From the NCBI GenBank assembly GCA_009363875.1, contig CM018682.1, forward strand, positions 55,946,031-56,010,030: a stretch of 64,000 nt of DNA, in the 5' to 3' direction. Each line of letters starts with the position of its first letter. Position 1 is the first letter of the stretch. The notes under the pieces are model-generated. The model saw only the letters and a program-made list of their open reading frames with translations, was not told the origin of the DNA and ran no database searches. Of the stretch, positions 10,942 through 22,208 are shown piece by piece. The DNA comes from Mikania micrantha (Eukaryota > Streptophyta > Magnoliopsida > Asterales > Asteraceae). The translations under genes were made by a program, and so were the position numbers.

Positions 10942-10944
10942 ACC

Positions 10945-13900
10945 TGTCACACCCCTGCGCCGCGTGCGGAATCCACGGCGCGGTGACGTATGAACAGTTG
11001 AATCATGCACAAGTATTGAATAAGAACAACCACAACGGATTACTATGTTTCATAATGTTAAGACAATTGTTTAGTTACAGACAGCTATCTACCAAAAGAA
11101 AGACAACTACAGACCCAAAATATAGTTTACAAAATAAGACTCCAAACAAGACAATTAAACATTTAGGATTTTAGTATGTTTCTAATCCATCCTAGCATGT
11201 TTCTTCATCTTGTTCTATCTTAGAGTGGTCTCCTTAGTTGTCCCTGAGAATGTCTTAAACCTGATTACCTGAAACACGTGAAAAGTAACTGTCAACTACA
11301 GACGTAGTTGGTGAGAACAATAGGTTTAAGCATTTGTAAACATGAGTATATGATATAAGGCATAGGTAAGTTAAAGCATCATAAGATTCACACGGATGAG
11401 CTGCAACCCAAACTAACATCAAGTAAGAAAACGAATGTAAACAATCCAATCACTGTTCGCACGAAAGCCAACATATAATATCAAGTCCCAAAACACGTTT
11501 GGAGTTAGATAATACATCAGCAGTTTTGATAACCATATGACACCAGACCTGTAGTTGGCTTTTAAAAACAATTTAAAAGCCAACTCCATCCTGGATAAGA
11601 AAACAATGACACCAGACCTACAGTTAGCTTTTAAAACAAATTTAAAAGCTAACTCCATCCTGGATAAGAAACAATGTGTCCGCTTTCCCTTGTTGTGATC
11701 ACCCAGTACTAACGCTAATGAATATGATACTTGATGCTTTTACAAGTTTGTTTACAACAATAGACACCATGTTTTCTGAATCTTACTTTAACCGGATGTG
11801 TTAATGCCGTATTTGATAACATGAATTGAAAACCTGGATTTAACTCCACGAATTAAATCCTTTGTTTAGAATACCATGAATTGAACCACTTGTTTTGAAT
11901 ACCATGAATTGAACCACTTGATTTGAATACCATGTTTTGAACCACTTGATTTGAATACCATGTTGTGAACCATCTGATTTGAATACCATGATGCGAACCA
12001 CTTGATTTGAATACCATGTTGTGTACCACTTGATTTGAATACCATGTTGTGTACCACTTGATTTGAATACCATAAAATAGTGACCTTGTGTAACAACAAG
12101 GTTTATAACAAAAGAGTTTATAAAATCATTTATTTAAAAGTGTTTATCCTTCATAAATACATTTGAGTAAAATCTGTTACAAAACAGTTTAAAGATCCCT
12201 TATAAAACCTTTTTAGTGAAAAGAGTTTAGTAATTGATAAGTCCTTTAAAACAGTTGATGAATTCCCAGGATTCGTACAATGAACCCATAGTGTTTATAA
12301 GCATACACACACCTTGTGTAATGAAATATGATTGTAAACGATTGTTTTGATCACGTGTTCCACCCCAAAACAATTATAAAAACAGTAAAAGAGGGGCTAA
12401 AGTTCTCACCTGTCTGCAGTAGACTCTGAACTAAACAGTTAGCAAGTAGCAAACAGGACTTCTAATTGTTTCCTATAACATTGTAATCATACATAAGATA
12501 TAGGATTTATAATTGTATAGACTTTGATTCATTGATTGACTTGTGTTCTCATGATTTGATTGTTGTGAAAACTTGAAAGTTATGAATTGAATCACTTGAT
12601 TGATCATGGGTCCAAGAAACGAATGTGAAATGATTCTTTGTGCATAAACCTTATGCATAATTGATAAATGTTCAAGGATTTGATAACCATTGATTAACAT
12701 GACTTATGAAAAGATGTTCCAATTGTTTAGGTTCATGAGATTGTGACTTGATCCCATTATTAGTTTAAGTTGCAACTTAAACCAACTAAGATCAAATTAC
12801 AATCACTTTGAGTTGTGACCAACCATGGGCCTTTTAAGTTAACCATGAGCCAATTGAAAGTGATGTTGGGCCAATTGAGTGTGATGTTGGCCCAACAACT
12901 TGCATATAGGCCTCATAACTCGCCCAAGCTAATACCGAGCTAATTAGGATCATAATGAACCGTATGGGCTTGGATTGGGCCTAAGGAATTTGAGTTGGGC
13001 TAAGAGATGACTAAGTAGGCCATGTAAGGTTCCAAAGCGACATTGGTCCAATTAATTATCTTAATGGGCCAAGCTATCTCAATTGTGCTTAGTTTAAACC
13101 TATGGGCAAAGTTGTAAATGGAGTTGGGCTGGTTACAACTGAATTGGGCCGAAAGATTAGTGGGCTGCGAACTTTGGGCAGCGAACCTTTATGGTTTCCA
13201 GCTCAAGGTTCGGCCCTTATAGCCAAAGGGTTCGCTTATGGTGAAGTGTCCAAGGGTTCGGCAACCTGATTAAATGGTTCGGCAATACGTGCAGCAGGGT
13301 TCGGGTAACATGACATCATGCATGGTTCGTGTAGGCTCGTGAAACCCAGTAGGGTTCGGCTAGGACATACAGCTCATGAGGGTTCGGCAAAGTGAAATGG
13401 TTCGGTGGTCTCATGGTTCGACTGACTGAGATCTAAAGGTTCGCTGGTACTCCCACGAACCATGCAGGGTTCGTGAACTCCATAGGGCTCGCCGAAGTTG
13501 CTCAATACCATGCAGGTTTGGTTGGAAAACCCTAATAGTCTCGGCACCCCATAGTTCGGCCGGCTAGCATGGAAGATTCGTGCAGGTTCGTGAGACCCAA
13601 TAGGGTTCGTGGGGTCAATGATAGCTGGATGCAGGTTCGTGAGTACCCCTGAGGGTTCGGCTAAAAAGCTACGAACCATGATGGTTCGTAGAACACCTCT
13701 AGGGTTCGTCAATGGCGGCTGAAGCTTTGGCCGGCGAACCTGTTACTAGCATCATCCTCCTCATCGAATCTTCTGCTCCAGACCACGATTCAAGTTATCC
13801 TAACATCAGGGAGTGTAGTTGAAGGTGCGAAACTAAGTTTTGTGATGTAAGGATCGGCTAAATGTCAGGTTTCATGAACACACACACAAAAACCCTATTT

Positions 13901-14785
13901 TTCCGAAACTTCATGCTCAATTACCTCGATTTTGGCCGGTTAATCTCACTGATTTCTTGTACTTTCGTGTAGAGGATGTCGAGGGCTTCGCGTGGACACC
14001 AAGAATGACGAATTCCGTTGAGAATCGAGCAAGATACGAACGATTAAAGTTGGGTTTTCTTAGAGAGAGAGAGGGTAAACGAATTTGTAGTGAGAGAAAG
14101 GGTTGTTGGTAACATAAATGAGCATTTAAGCCCTGTTCAAGGCTTTTATAGTCCGGGTGGTGTTCGGGTCCGTTTCGGTCGCTCGGTTCGCGTTTCCGGA
14201 ACGTAACGCGTATTTTACGCGGTTTTAAAATAAAAGAGTTGTTAAAATCATTAAAATGATGAGTTTCAAAATTGTAAAAATATAAAATAATTAATATAAT
14301 TATTTTTACTCTTCGTGTGTTGTCGGACCGTTAAACATTCACAATTACGTGTATACCCGCAATCGCGTACGTTTTTCCGATCGTATTAAAAATTTAAAGT
14401 CGTTTAATCATAATTATAAGTTCAACATTCGTATCATTATGGATCGTCACCCATAACTATACTCAGTCTCGCTTACGTATTATGATTCTTGTTGAATTAA
14501 TTGTCATAATATTCGTCTTGACACTACGCACCAACACTATCCTGTTACACCGAACGCAGTATATATATAGGGCTCACTCTCGCTGCCCACCACTGTTTCG
14601 ATATAACACAATACTGTTCTTGCCTAGTGAACTCGACTGTAAATAAATAATACATACTTGATAGATGATAAAGATTCTAACACACAAGCACATAATGACA
14701 CATGATTCACATTGACTGACTGAACATGTACACACACTGTTCTAACACTGTTCACTACTACATGACTAAATGTACCAATGTTACA
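10945..14785 (-). repeat. Gypsy A 5' LTR (3841 bp)
   Basis: The partner of 846-4650. It has the same internal modules: 28-bp minisatellite with one more unit (11866-12073), GGTTCG cluster (13190-13745), TATA/hairpin (~14129-14151) and TATATATA module (~14557-14610). It ends at ttaca 14785, followed by the target duplication. Confidence 0.95.
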
Positions 14786-14820
14786 TAAACTATGCTAAAG
14801 CAAAGCTTGTATCTACATAT
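14786..14820. repeat. Right target duplication of gypsy A and last minisatellite unit
   Basis: Bases 14786-14790 (taaac) duplicate 841-845. The rest (tatgctaaagcaaagcttgt and so on) resumes the minisatellite interrupted by gypsy A. It breaks off at ~14820, where copia A ORF3 sequence starts without any LTR. Confidence 0.9.
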
Positions 14821-16961
14821 AGAAGACCCACTTCCTGATCCGTCCTGATCATCATCTTTATCAGAATCTTCATAGTCAACTTTCTCCTCATCAGATTCTT
14901 CTTCCTCTTCTTCCTCTTCCTTTTCTTTCTCAGAATCTGAATCATCGGAGATAGCTGCAGAACCCTCAAGTCTGGGAGTGCTGTCTTTAAGATCTTCTAT
15001 TTGTTCAGCAAGACGAGCATTCTCAGCCTCCAAAGACAAAATCCTTTCATTGAAACTAGTGGCCGTCAATGCCAGCTGGTTATGCTCGTCTATATACTTT
15101 AGCAACTGCTCTTCTTGCTGAGCTGATCTTGCTCTGAGATCTGCTCTCTGATCTGCAGCTTGAAGCAACAGTGCATCCTGGTCTGTTGTCCTCTGAGTAA
15201 GTTGAGCGCAAACCTGATCCTGTTCTCTGCTCTTCCTTACCATCTCCATGTTCCTCTCCATCAATCTAAGTACCATATTGTTCAGTGTGCTCAGCTGATC
15301 AAGAACTGAAACAGTAGGTATAAACGTGTCAGCTCGTGAAGTGGAGGGACCAGTAGAAGCAGAGGTGAAAAGGGAGCCTGGGCTATAGAGGTGGTCAGAG
15401 GGGCCACAGTAGTACGAATCGGAATAGTCGTTGACCTGGTCAGTGATGAAACTAAGACAGCTGCTACTGATGTAACAGTAGTTGTAGCAGCTGTTGTCAG
15501 TTCTGACCTCCTCTGAAAGAGGAACCTCGATCTCTTCCTCCTTCCATCTGGAGAAGATGAAGGCTGAATAGCTGCAACAGACACAACTGCAGTGATAGGA
15601 GCAGAGGAACGAGGAGGAGGAGAAAGTTCAAACTCGGGAATAAATGAGGGATCAGTAATCTCCTCCATCTCAGCTTCACTCCTCTTCCTCTTCTTCTTCA
15701 CTAACCTCCCACCAAGCCAAACACTCTCATACTCCTCATCTGGTGTATCCTCTGAATCAGAACCATTAGCTTCATCAGCACCAGCTTCACCCTCATCATC
15801 ACTTGAGTCCTCTGACTCATTTTCATCAGTAGCAGGTGTGGTGCCTGTCGTATCAAGAGAAGTAGTCACTATGGAGGTAGTAGTAGCCATGAAATCCAGC
15901 TCCAATAGTGAATCAACATCTACATCCTCATCAGCATCCATAGAGGTACTCCCCGCACCACCAGACACACCAACAGCCTCAACTAGGCTAACATCAGCAG
16001 TGGTAATAACATCACCAGCAACAGTACTCACAATAATACTAGCACTTGCACCATCACCACCTGCACGAGCTCCACTATTACCATCATCACCATCATCCCC
16101 ATCATCACCAGGCACAACTATGTCCTCCACCTCAGAGTCTGAGTCATCATGCCTCCATCTCCGACCAGGTGGAGCAATGCAATCAGGCCTCGAAAGATGA
16201 CCAAACAATGACCGTAGAGTCGGCTTCCTGTCTTTCCCTCTGTATGACATTACTCTGTTGAGAGTAGTATCATTCATGTGTTCCAGCTTGATGATATCAG
16301 CATCGGTCTTCGGTAAATCGGGCAACTGAGCATCAATCAACTGCTGCAGAAACCTGGGATACATCAAGAACTTCTTGTCTCCCTTCAGTGCCACATTCTC
16401 CTTCATATGAGTGAAGATCATCTCAGAGAAGTTGAATGGCCTATTAAGCACCAATGCAACAAAGGCACACTGTATAGTCTCCCGCATGTCGTCGAATCCA
16501 CCTCTCCTCGACCCAAGACAGTGAATCAGAACATGAGCAAGATACTTGAATTGCGGAGACTTATATGCCTTGTTGAGGATCCCCGCTCCTAGATCTCCCT
16601 CGTACTTACACCTCATAAGGCAGCCGCGAACTAAGTAGCGATCTAGCAAATATGGTTGATTAGGTGAATCCTGGAAACCACAAACTCTCCTGATGTGCTC
16701 AGCTGATATAACAACATCGTGCCCGAGAACCTTTCCTCTGATGATAGTAGGTTCAGCCTCACAATCGATATCAGCAGAGGCCCAGAAATCCTGCTGATGT
16801 GAGTGGTATGGCACATGCAAGGTAGAAATAGCAGTGAATATCCTTGAGCGCCTCAAAAATGTGATGATCTCGGTGAAATGTCGGGCGTTGGGTGTGTTGA
16901 GATCCAAGTAAGCACAAATGTTGTTCTTCGTCACTGACTTGTATCCAGCCATTCTGAACAT
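14821..16961 (-). pseudogene. Copia A ORF3 (env-like position), frameshifted and 3' truncated
   Basis: Begins MFRMAGYKSVTKNN; the second ATG at 16952 (MAGYK) matches the MAD start of copia B ORF3. Residues ~1-270 form a conserved globular region (YLAHVLIHCLGSRRGGFDD aligns with YLAHIVTQCLSGRKGGYDV in copia B). A long acidic Ser/Asp/Glu-rich and Thr/Val-rich low-complexity part follows, then a predicted coiled-coil (LRLMERNMEMVRKSREQDQV to LEAENARLAEQIEDLKD) and an acidic tail. The frame shifts near 15380, and the coiled-coil part continues in another frame from ~15330. No clear signal peptide or membrane helix is visible. In SIRE-type elements an ORF here is called env-like, but true envelope function is unproven. 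The C-terminus is cut off at 14820. Confidence 0.8.
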
Positions 16962-17039
16962 CAGATAAAGACATGTTAGAACATCTCAATAGCTTAAAAT
17001 ACTGAAATCAGATTAAAAAAACCAGAACACAGAATCAGT

Positions 17040-17830
17040 TTAAACTGATATGCCGAATGAATTGAATTTGGACGAATGAACACTTTGGTCGAATGAGTCA
17101 TTCTCCGAATGAACTACATTTGCCAAACAAATCTCATTCGCCGAATGAGCTATGTGCTGAATTAGCCATTCGTCGAATGAGTCATTCGCCGAATGGGTTA
17201 CATTAGCCGAATGACGACATTCGGTTGTCAGTTCAACTTCAAACCCCTCTTTTCAAAATCTTCAAATCAGTTCGCAAAAACCACACATTCACAATTAACA
17301 TATTTAAAATAGGTCTAATGAGGTTTTAAGTCCATTTCAATCATATATTGCAAGGGCGAAATGAAGAACCCTAAAACCCTAAAATTTGTACGGTTTTTGA
17401 TGATTTCACGGTCAGAATTTGACGATATTCGATCCCAATGTACCTGAGATAACAATACACAAGATTATCAGTGGCTGGGTGAGTAGGAATCACGAGAAAA
17501 AGATCGACTGAAGAGAGAAGTTGTTTCGGGCGAATGTGAACACACAGTAAAGGGCGAAAGTAATTTTTTTCGAATGAGGTAGTTCGCCCGAATTACTGTT
17601 TATATAGGGTCACTCATTCGCCGAATGTGAATGGCGAATAGGTCATTTGACATTAGGTCATTCGCCAAATGAGACTGACTAATGAGTCATTCGACATGAG
17701 TCATTCGCCGAATGAGTATATCGAATGGATTATTCGGTATGATTCATTCGCCGAATGAGAATGTCGAATGGGTCATTCGACACAAGTTATTCGCTGAATG
17801 TTTCATTCGCCGAATGAGTTACATTCGGTC
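17040..17830 (-). repeat. CATTCG(C)CGAATG palindrome clusters upstream of ORF3 (copia A)
   Basis: Two clusters, 17040-17235 and 17560-17830, hold many copies of cgaatg and cattcg, often fused as the 13-bp palindrome CATTCGCCGAATG, separated by 5-25 bp of unique sequence. The same motif recurs in this element's leader and LTR, and in the gypsy B LTRs. It is not a simple tandem repeat. Confidence 0.9.
17599..17625 (-). promoter_or_regulatory. Candidate internal promoter (TATA) for copia A ORF3
   Basis: The minus strand reads CACTCATTCGCCG-like motif copies, then GACCCTATATAAACAG, then further motif and CT-rich sequence, about 650 bp before ORF3. The order of motif cluster then TATA is the same as in this element's LTR (26190-26030, then TATATATA at 26007-26014). 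Promoter function is inferred. Confidence 0.45.
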
Positions 17831-18321
17831 GAATGAGACATACACAACACAAAACTCAACCAATTTCAAGATTTAACATTTTGATCAGTAAAACAGATAC
17901 CATTTATGAAGATATGTCTGGTTGGTTCAGGATTTAGATAAGACAGACATCTGAACCTACAAATGATCATCTAAACTAAAGTTGAATCATGTAAAATCTT
18001 TTTGTAATTTTCTAAAACAAAATACGACTGTACAACTAGCAACTAAATACAAAGAAACACATGTTTTTGTGAGAAGTCTATTGAGAAATTAACACACACA
18101 CCTAATCATATTATATCAGCATCACTGAATGTTTCACTTCAAACACACTTGTCCTATAATCATGATTACTGATATATTTGTCCAATCTTAAGCCTGACTT
18201 TCCATAACTTCTTTATTTTCTTTTTGTATTTTTCTTGTTCTATCCAAATGGACGGCTTCAACTAGGTTCGTCCCAGCAATGTGGCACGTATATGGAATCG
18301 AACTTAATTTGTTTAAGTATT

Positions 18322-18452
18322 TCTCAAGCTTAATACTAGCTTGCTTTAATTTTTCTTCAATCTTAATACCAACTTGTTTTTGTTTCTCTTCAAGCTTAAT
18401 ACCAGCTTGTTCTTATTTTTCTTCAAGCTTAATACCAGCTTGTTTATGTTTG
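18322..18452. repeat. ~33-bp tandem repeat in the copia A spacer
   Basis: Four units with cttcaagcttaataccagct followed by a T-rich tract; aagctt lies at 18326, 18392 and 18425, with a variant unit between the first two. Confidence 0.8.
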
Positions 18453-18773
18453 AAACCTCATTTGATTCTATGATGACCGGTGTATGCTTGATTTAAGTCA
18501 AAAACTATTTCTCACTCAACTGGTTTTCTAAAACAGATCCCACAAATCAAACTTTCAAAGTCATCACAAATTGTCTATTCATTTTGTAAAATCGGCCTAT
18601 CAGTACATCATATTATAATTTTCATGTGTTTTCAGCTATCACATTTACTTTAGCTTCTATGACATGATAGATTAATATATTACTTTCTTAAAGAAGACTT
18701 TCTCATTTTTCATAATTTTTTAATGTTTTTGAGTTTTTCAAATTTTAATGTTTTTGGTTTTTCAAATTGCATA

Positions 18774-18794
18774 CTTTTTCTCCCCCTAAAAACC
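18774..18794 (-). promoter_or_regulatory. Internal polypurine-tract-like site (copia A)
   Basis: About 110 bp after the pol stop, the minus strand carries TTTTTAGGGGGAGAAAAAG. It resembles a plus-strand priming tract but is followed by spacer and ORF3, not an LTR. Copia B has a G15 run at the matching position (57204-57218). Confidence 0.5.
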
Positions 18795-18902
18795 TAAAAC
18801 AGAAAATCTTTTTGAGTTTTTGATTAAGAAAAGGAAATAAACAAGAGAAGCAAATGAAATAAAGAAATAAATTAAAACAAAACTAACTTAGAAAAGCGAT
18901 GA

Positions 18903-20377
18903 TCATTTGTGAGATTCAGATGAAGGTTGGACTTCATCCTTTTGGAAAACACCATTAGCCGATAAAAAAAATAAAAATCTTGGTTTATCAAAAGCTTTTG
19001 TGAAAAGATCGGCTCTCTGTTGACCGGTGTGAATTTTAGCAACATCGATTAGTTTCTTTTCATAACAATCACGTATGAAGTGATATTTTATGTCGATGTG
19101 TTTTGTTTTTGAGTGCTGGACCGGATTCTTAGTAACAGCTATGGCAGCAGTGTTATCAACATATATAGGAGTGTTAAAAAATGTAACCCATAGTCCCTGA
19201 GTTTCTTTTCAGCTTCACAGGTTGAAGTAGACACCGACGTCTGCTTCTTGCACTGCCAGTTAACTAATCGGGTTCCAAAGAACTGACATCCCGCCGATGT
19301 TGACTTAAAATCTCTCTTGCATCCGCCATAATCCGAGTCACTGTATGCAGTAAGCTCAAAATTATCATCATTAGTGTACCATAAACCAAGATCCGGTGTA
19401 CCCTTCAGATAACGCATAATCCTCTTGACAGCAATGAGATGGCATACTCTTGGTTTAGACTGATAACGTGCACACAAGCATGTGGCAAACATGATGTCTG
19501 GCTGAGAAGCAGTGAGATACATAAGAGACCCAATCATTCCTCGGTACAGAGTGGCATCAATTAACTCCCCCTTTTCATCTGGTGTAATCCCGTGATTGAT
19601 AGGCAGTAGGGTACCAGCAGGCTTTGCATCAGACATACTGAACCGGCTCAGAATGTCACCAACGTATTTGGTTTGATGAATGAAAATCCCTGCCTCAGAC
19701 TGATCCACCTGTAGTCCTAAGAAAAACTTCATTTCTCCCATTGAGCTCATCTCAAACTTCTCTTTCATAACCTTCTCAAAATCTTTGCACAGACTATCAT
19801 TTGTGGAACCGAATATGATGTCATCCACATAGACTTGCACCAAGAGTAAATCACCATCATTTTCTCGAATGTACAATGTACAGTCAATGACACCACTTCT
19901 GAATCCGTTGTTCAGAAGGTGAGTAGATAGTGTCTCATACCATGCTTGCGGAGCTTGATGCAATCCATATAAGGCCTTGTCTAGCTTGTAGACTTGGTCT
20001 CGATATAATGGATCCTCAAACCCGGGAGGTTGACTGACATAGACCGTCTCACTAATCACACCGTGAAGGAATGCACTCTTGACATCCATTTGATAAACTT
20101 TAAACTTCTTAAAGGATGCATATGCCAAGAAAATACGAATTGCTTCAAGTCGAGCAACCGGTGCAAACACTTCATTGTAGTCCAAACCTTCTATCTGTCT
20201 GAATCCCTGAACAACTAGACGTGCCTTATTTCGAACAATCATGCCATGATCATCTTTCTTGCAACGAAGAACCCACCTAGTGCCAATGACTTTTGCACCT
20301 TTCGGTCTGTCAACAAGTTGCCAGACACCTAACTTCTTAAATTGCAGCAGTTCTTCTTGCATGGCATCAACCCATGA
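18903..20377 (-). pseudogene. Copia A reverse transcriptase and RNase H
   Basis: A copia RT from the EAMQEEL-type start (here DAMQEELLQFKKL) through WVLRCKKDDHG, NKARLVVQGF, VYQMDVKSAFLHG, PPGFEDP, LYGLHQAPQAWYE and the catalytic YVDDIIFG. RNase H follows (AYSDSDYGGCKRDFKSTSG-type, TSVSTSTCEAE). About 15 codons are missing after CEAE near 19200, and a slip in a run of T near 19175 shifts the frame. The tail (VDNTAAIAVTKNPVQHSKTKHIDIKYHF, then RADLFTKAFDKPRF) is in another frame and ends at TGA 18903-18905. RT itself is intact, RNase H is broken. Confidence 0.9.
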
Positions 20378-22190
20378 TTATTCCATTAAAGCCTCAGTGA
20401 CAGTTCGTGGTTCCACCTGAGAGATAAAACATGAATGAGCACAAAAGCTTACATCTGCAAAATCAAGAATATCAGCAAGTCCCCCAGAAGAAATCTGGCT
20501 TCTGGTTTTAACTCCATCTAATGGACTCCCAATTATGTTCTATTGAGGATGAATACGATTGATTCTTCCAACTGGATGGGGAGGAACCTCAACCTGTGGA
20601 TCTAGATTGTTCAGATTCAAATCCTCAAGATCTGGTACAAGATCATCAACATTTTGTCCTGGGGCAACTGGTGGAGCAGAGTTATCATCAGTGTCTGAGC
20701 TGTCATCATTTGTCTGTACAATGGGAACTGAAGTGGATGAAGGTGGTACTGGTTCATTAGGTGCATTTTGTACATCATATAACATTTGAACCGCAACATC
20801 TTCATCTGAATACATGGGAGGCATATTGAACGAATCAAAGAGATCAGAATAATCAAACATCCAGTCTGGCCCTTTTCCTGGTGGAGGCATAGAATACTTC
20901 TGCACATCAACATGGTACCACTCCACAACATTCTATGTGAATCTATTATAAACCCTTTATTAGGAGTGCTATACCCAAGAAAATACCCTTCTTTCACTTT
21001 TTCATTGAACTTGCCCTGCTCATGTTTCTTAAGCATAGTGCATGGTGCACCAAAAGGTTCAAGATACTTAAGATTAGGCTTTCTGTTATGAAGCAGTTCA
21101 AAGCAAGTTTTCCCATGCCTCTTCACTATCAAAACCCGATTCAAAGTGTAACAAGCATTTGCTACAGCCTCATTCCAGAATTGAACTGGAAGAGAAGAAT
21201 CAGCAAGCATCGTCCTAGCAGCCTCAATCAAAGTCCTGTTCTTTCGCTCAACAACTCCATTCATTTGCGGAACATAAGGGGCACTGAATTGTTGAACAAT
21301 TCCCCTTGAATTGCAGAAATTTTCCATGTTGTGGTTCTTGAATTATGTTCCGTTGTCAGTTCTGAGTATTCGAACCTTGAGCTTATAAAGAGATTCAAGT
21401 TTGGCAATCAATACTTGAATACAATCAAAAGTTTCAGATTTCTCCTTCAGAAAGAACACCCAAGAGTATCTGGAAAATTCATCAGTAATGAAAAGACAGT
21501 ATTGATCTCCAGCTATACTTTTACGGTTAACAGGACCAAAAAGATCCATATGGAGAAGCTCAAGTGGAACAGTGATTGAGTGATACTTCTTTGGTTTGTG
21601 AGACTGCTTGACTTGCTTACCCTTTTTGCAGGATACACAGACATCAGACAGCTTGAAATTCTTCAGAGTAACCCCCTCAACCAGATTGTTATGTACCAAA
21701 TGATTCATCTTGCGAAGACTCAAATGACCCATCCTCTTATGCCAAAGTATTGAATCTTTCTTAGTTGCCTTTGTCATAAAACATGAAGCTGTGGAGGATG
21801 TTGTTGAAGCTGTGGCCATGTTGAGTACATACAAGTCTTGCTTTCTGGGAGCTGACAATAAGATCCAATCTTCAGGGATAACCACAACTTCTTTAAGAAT
21901 GTAGCATTTGGACTCATCAAAGAGAACCTTGTACTGTTTATCACAAATCTGTGAAAACAGATAAAAGCTTATTCTCCAATTGCTTGACATATCTGACTTT
22001 GTCAAATGAAACTTGCCCATTTGATAAAATTCCCTCTCCTGTGATAAAACCACCTTTGTCACCGGCAAACGCGACATATCCACCTCGAACTGAATTCACA
22101 TTGGTGAGAAGCGATAGATCACCAGTCATGTTTCTGGAAGCCCCACTATCAACAATCCAAGAGCTGTTAAGAGCAGCTGTTGGGGCAACC
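20378..22190 (-). pseudogene. Copia A protease, integrase and linker
   Basis: Protease starts near 22190 with the catalytic WIVDSGASRNMTGD. After YVKQLENKLLSV near 21960 a one-base slip shifts the frame. Next come the integrase zinc-binding region (LWHKRMGHLSLRKMNHL ending CVSCKKGKQ) and integrase core: D in MDLFGPV, D in RTDNGT, then a premature TAA at 21343-21345, and E in GVVERKNRTL. A further slip near 20936 precedes the linker (VPPHPVGRINRIHPQ), followed by TAG at 20540-20542 and TAA at 20378-20380. All catalytic residues are recognisable, but five lesions separate them. Confidence 0.88.
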
Positions 22191-22208
22191 TACACAAAAA
22201 AGAAACAA

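Larger units (their letters stand above)
846..14785 (-). mobile_element. Gypsy A: complete Tekay-like Ty3/gypsy retrotransposon
   Basis: A full-length element in minus orientation: 5' LTR at 10945-14785, PBS at 10929-10941, a 1.7-kb leader, gag-pol at 9199-4684, a polypurine tract at 4651-4664 and 3' LTR at 846-4650. It is flanked by taaac on both sides. In element orientation the LTRs begin TGTAACA and end TGTGACA. About thirty base differences between the LTRs were counted by eye over 3.8 kb (under 1 percent), plus a 28-bp repeat-unit and an 8-bp length difference, so the insertion is fairly recent. The chromodomain-like C-terminus and long LTRs place it with Tekay/Del chromoviruses. The only clear coding lesion is a small deletion near 6770. 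Confidence 0.95.
16962..18902 (-). other. Copia A spacer between pol and ORF3
   Basis: Two kilobases without a supportable gene. From pol toward ORF3: a polypurine tract (18774-18794), AT-rich DNA, a ~33-bp tandem repeat (18322-18452), a CATTCGCCGAATG cluster (17610-17830), a TATA-like box (17599-17607), a pyrimidine-rich stretch and a second motif cluster (17040-17235). Just before ORF3 is a TTCAG that could be a splice acceptor (~16955). Confidence 0.75.

Noticed and set aside
10929..10942. tRNA-like sequence (initiator tRNA-Met match)
   Set aside because: Only the 3' terminal complement is present beside an LTR; it is a primer-binding site and not a tRNA gene.
15592..16261. Plus-strand 202- and 71-codon ORFs opposite copia A ORF3
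   Set aside because: Antisense of the acidic and Ser/Thr-rich low-complexity region; no independent support.
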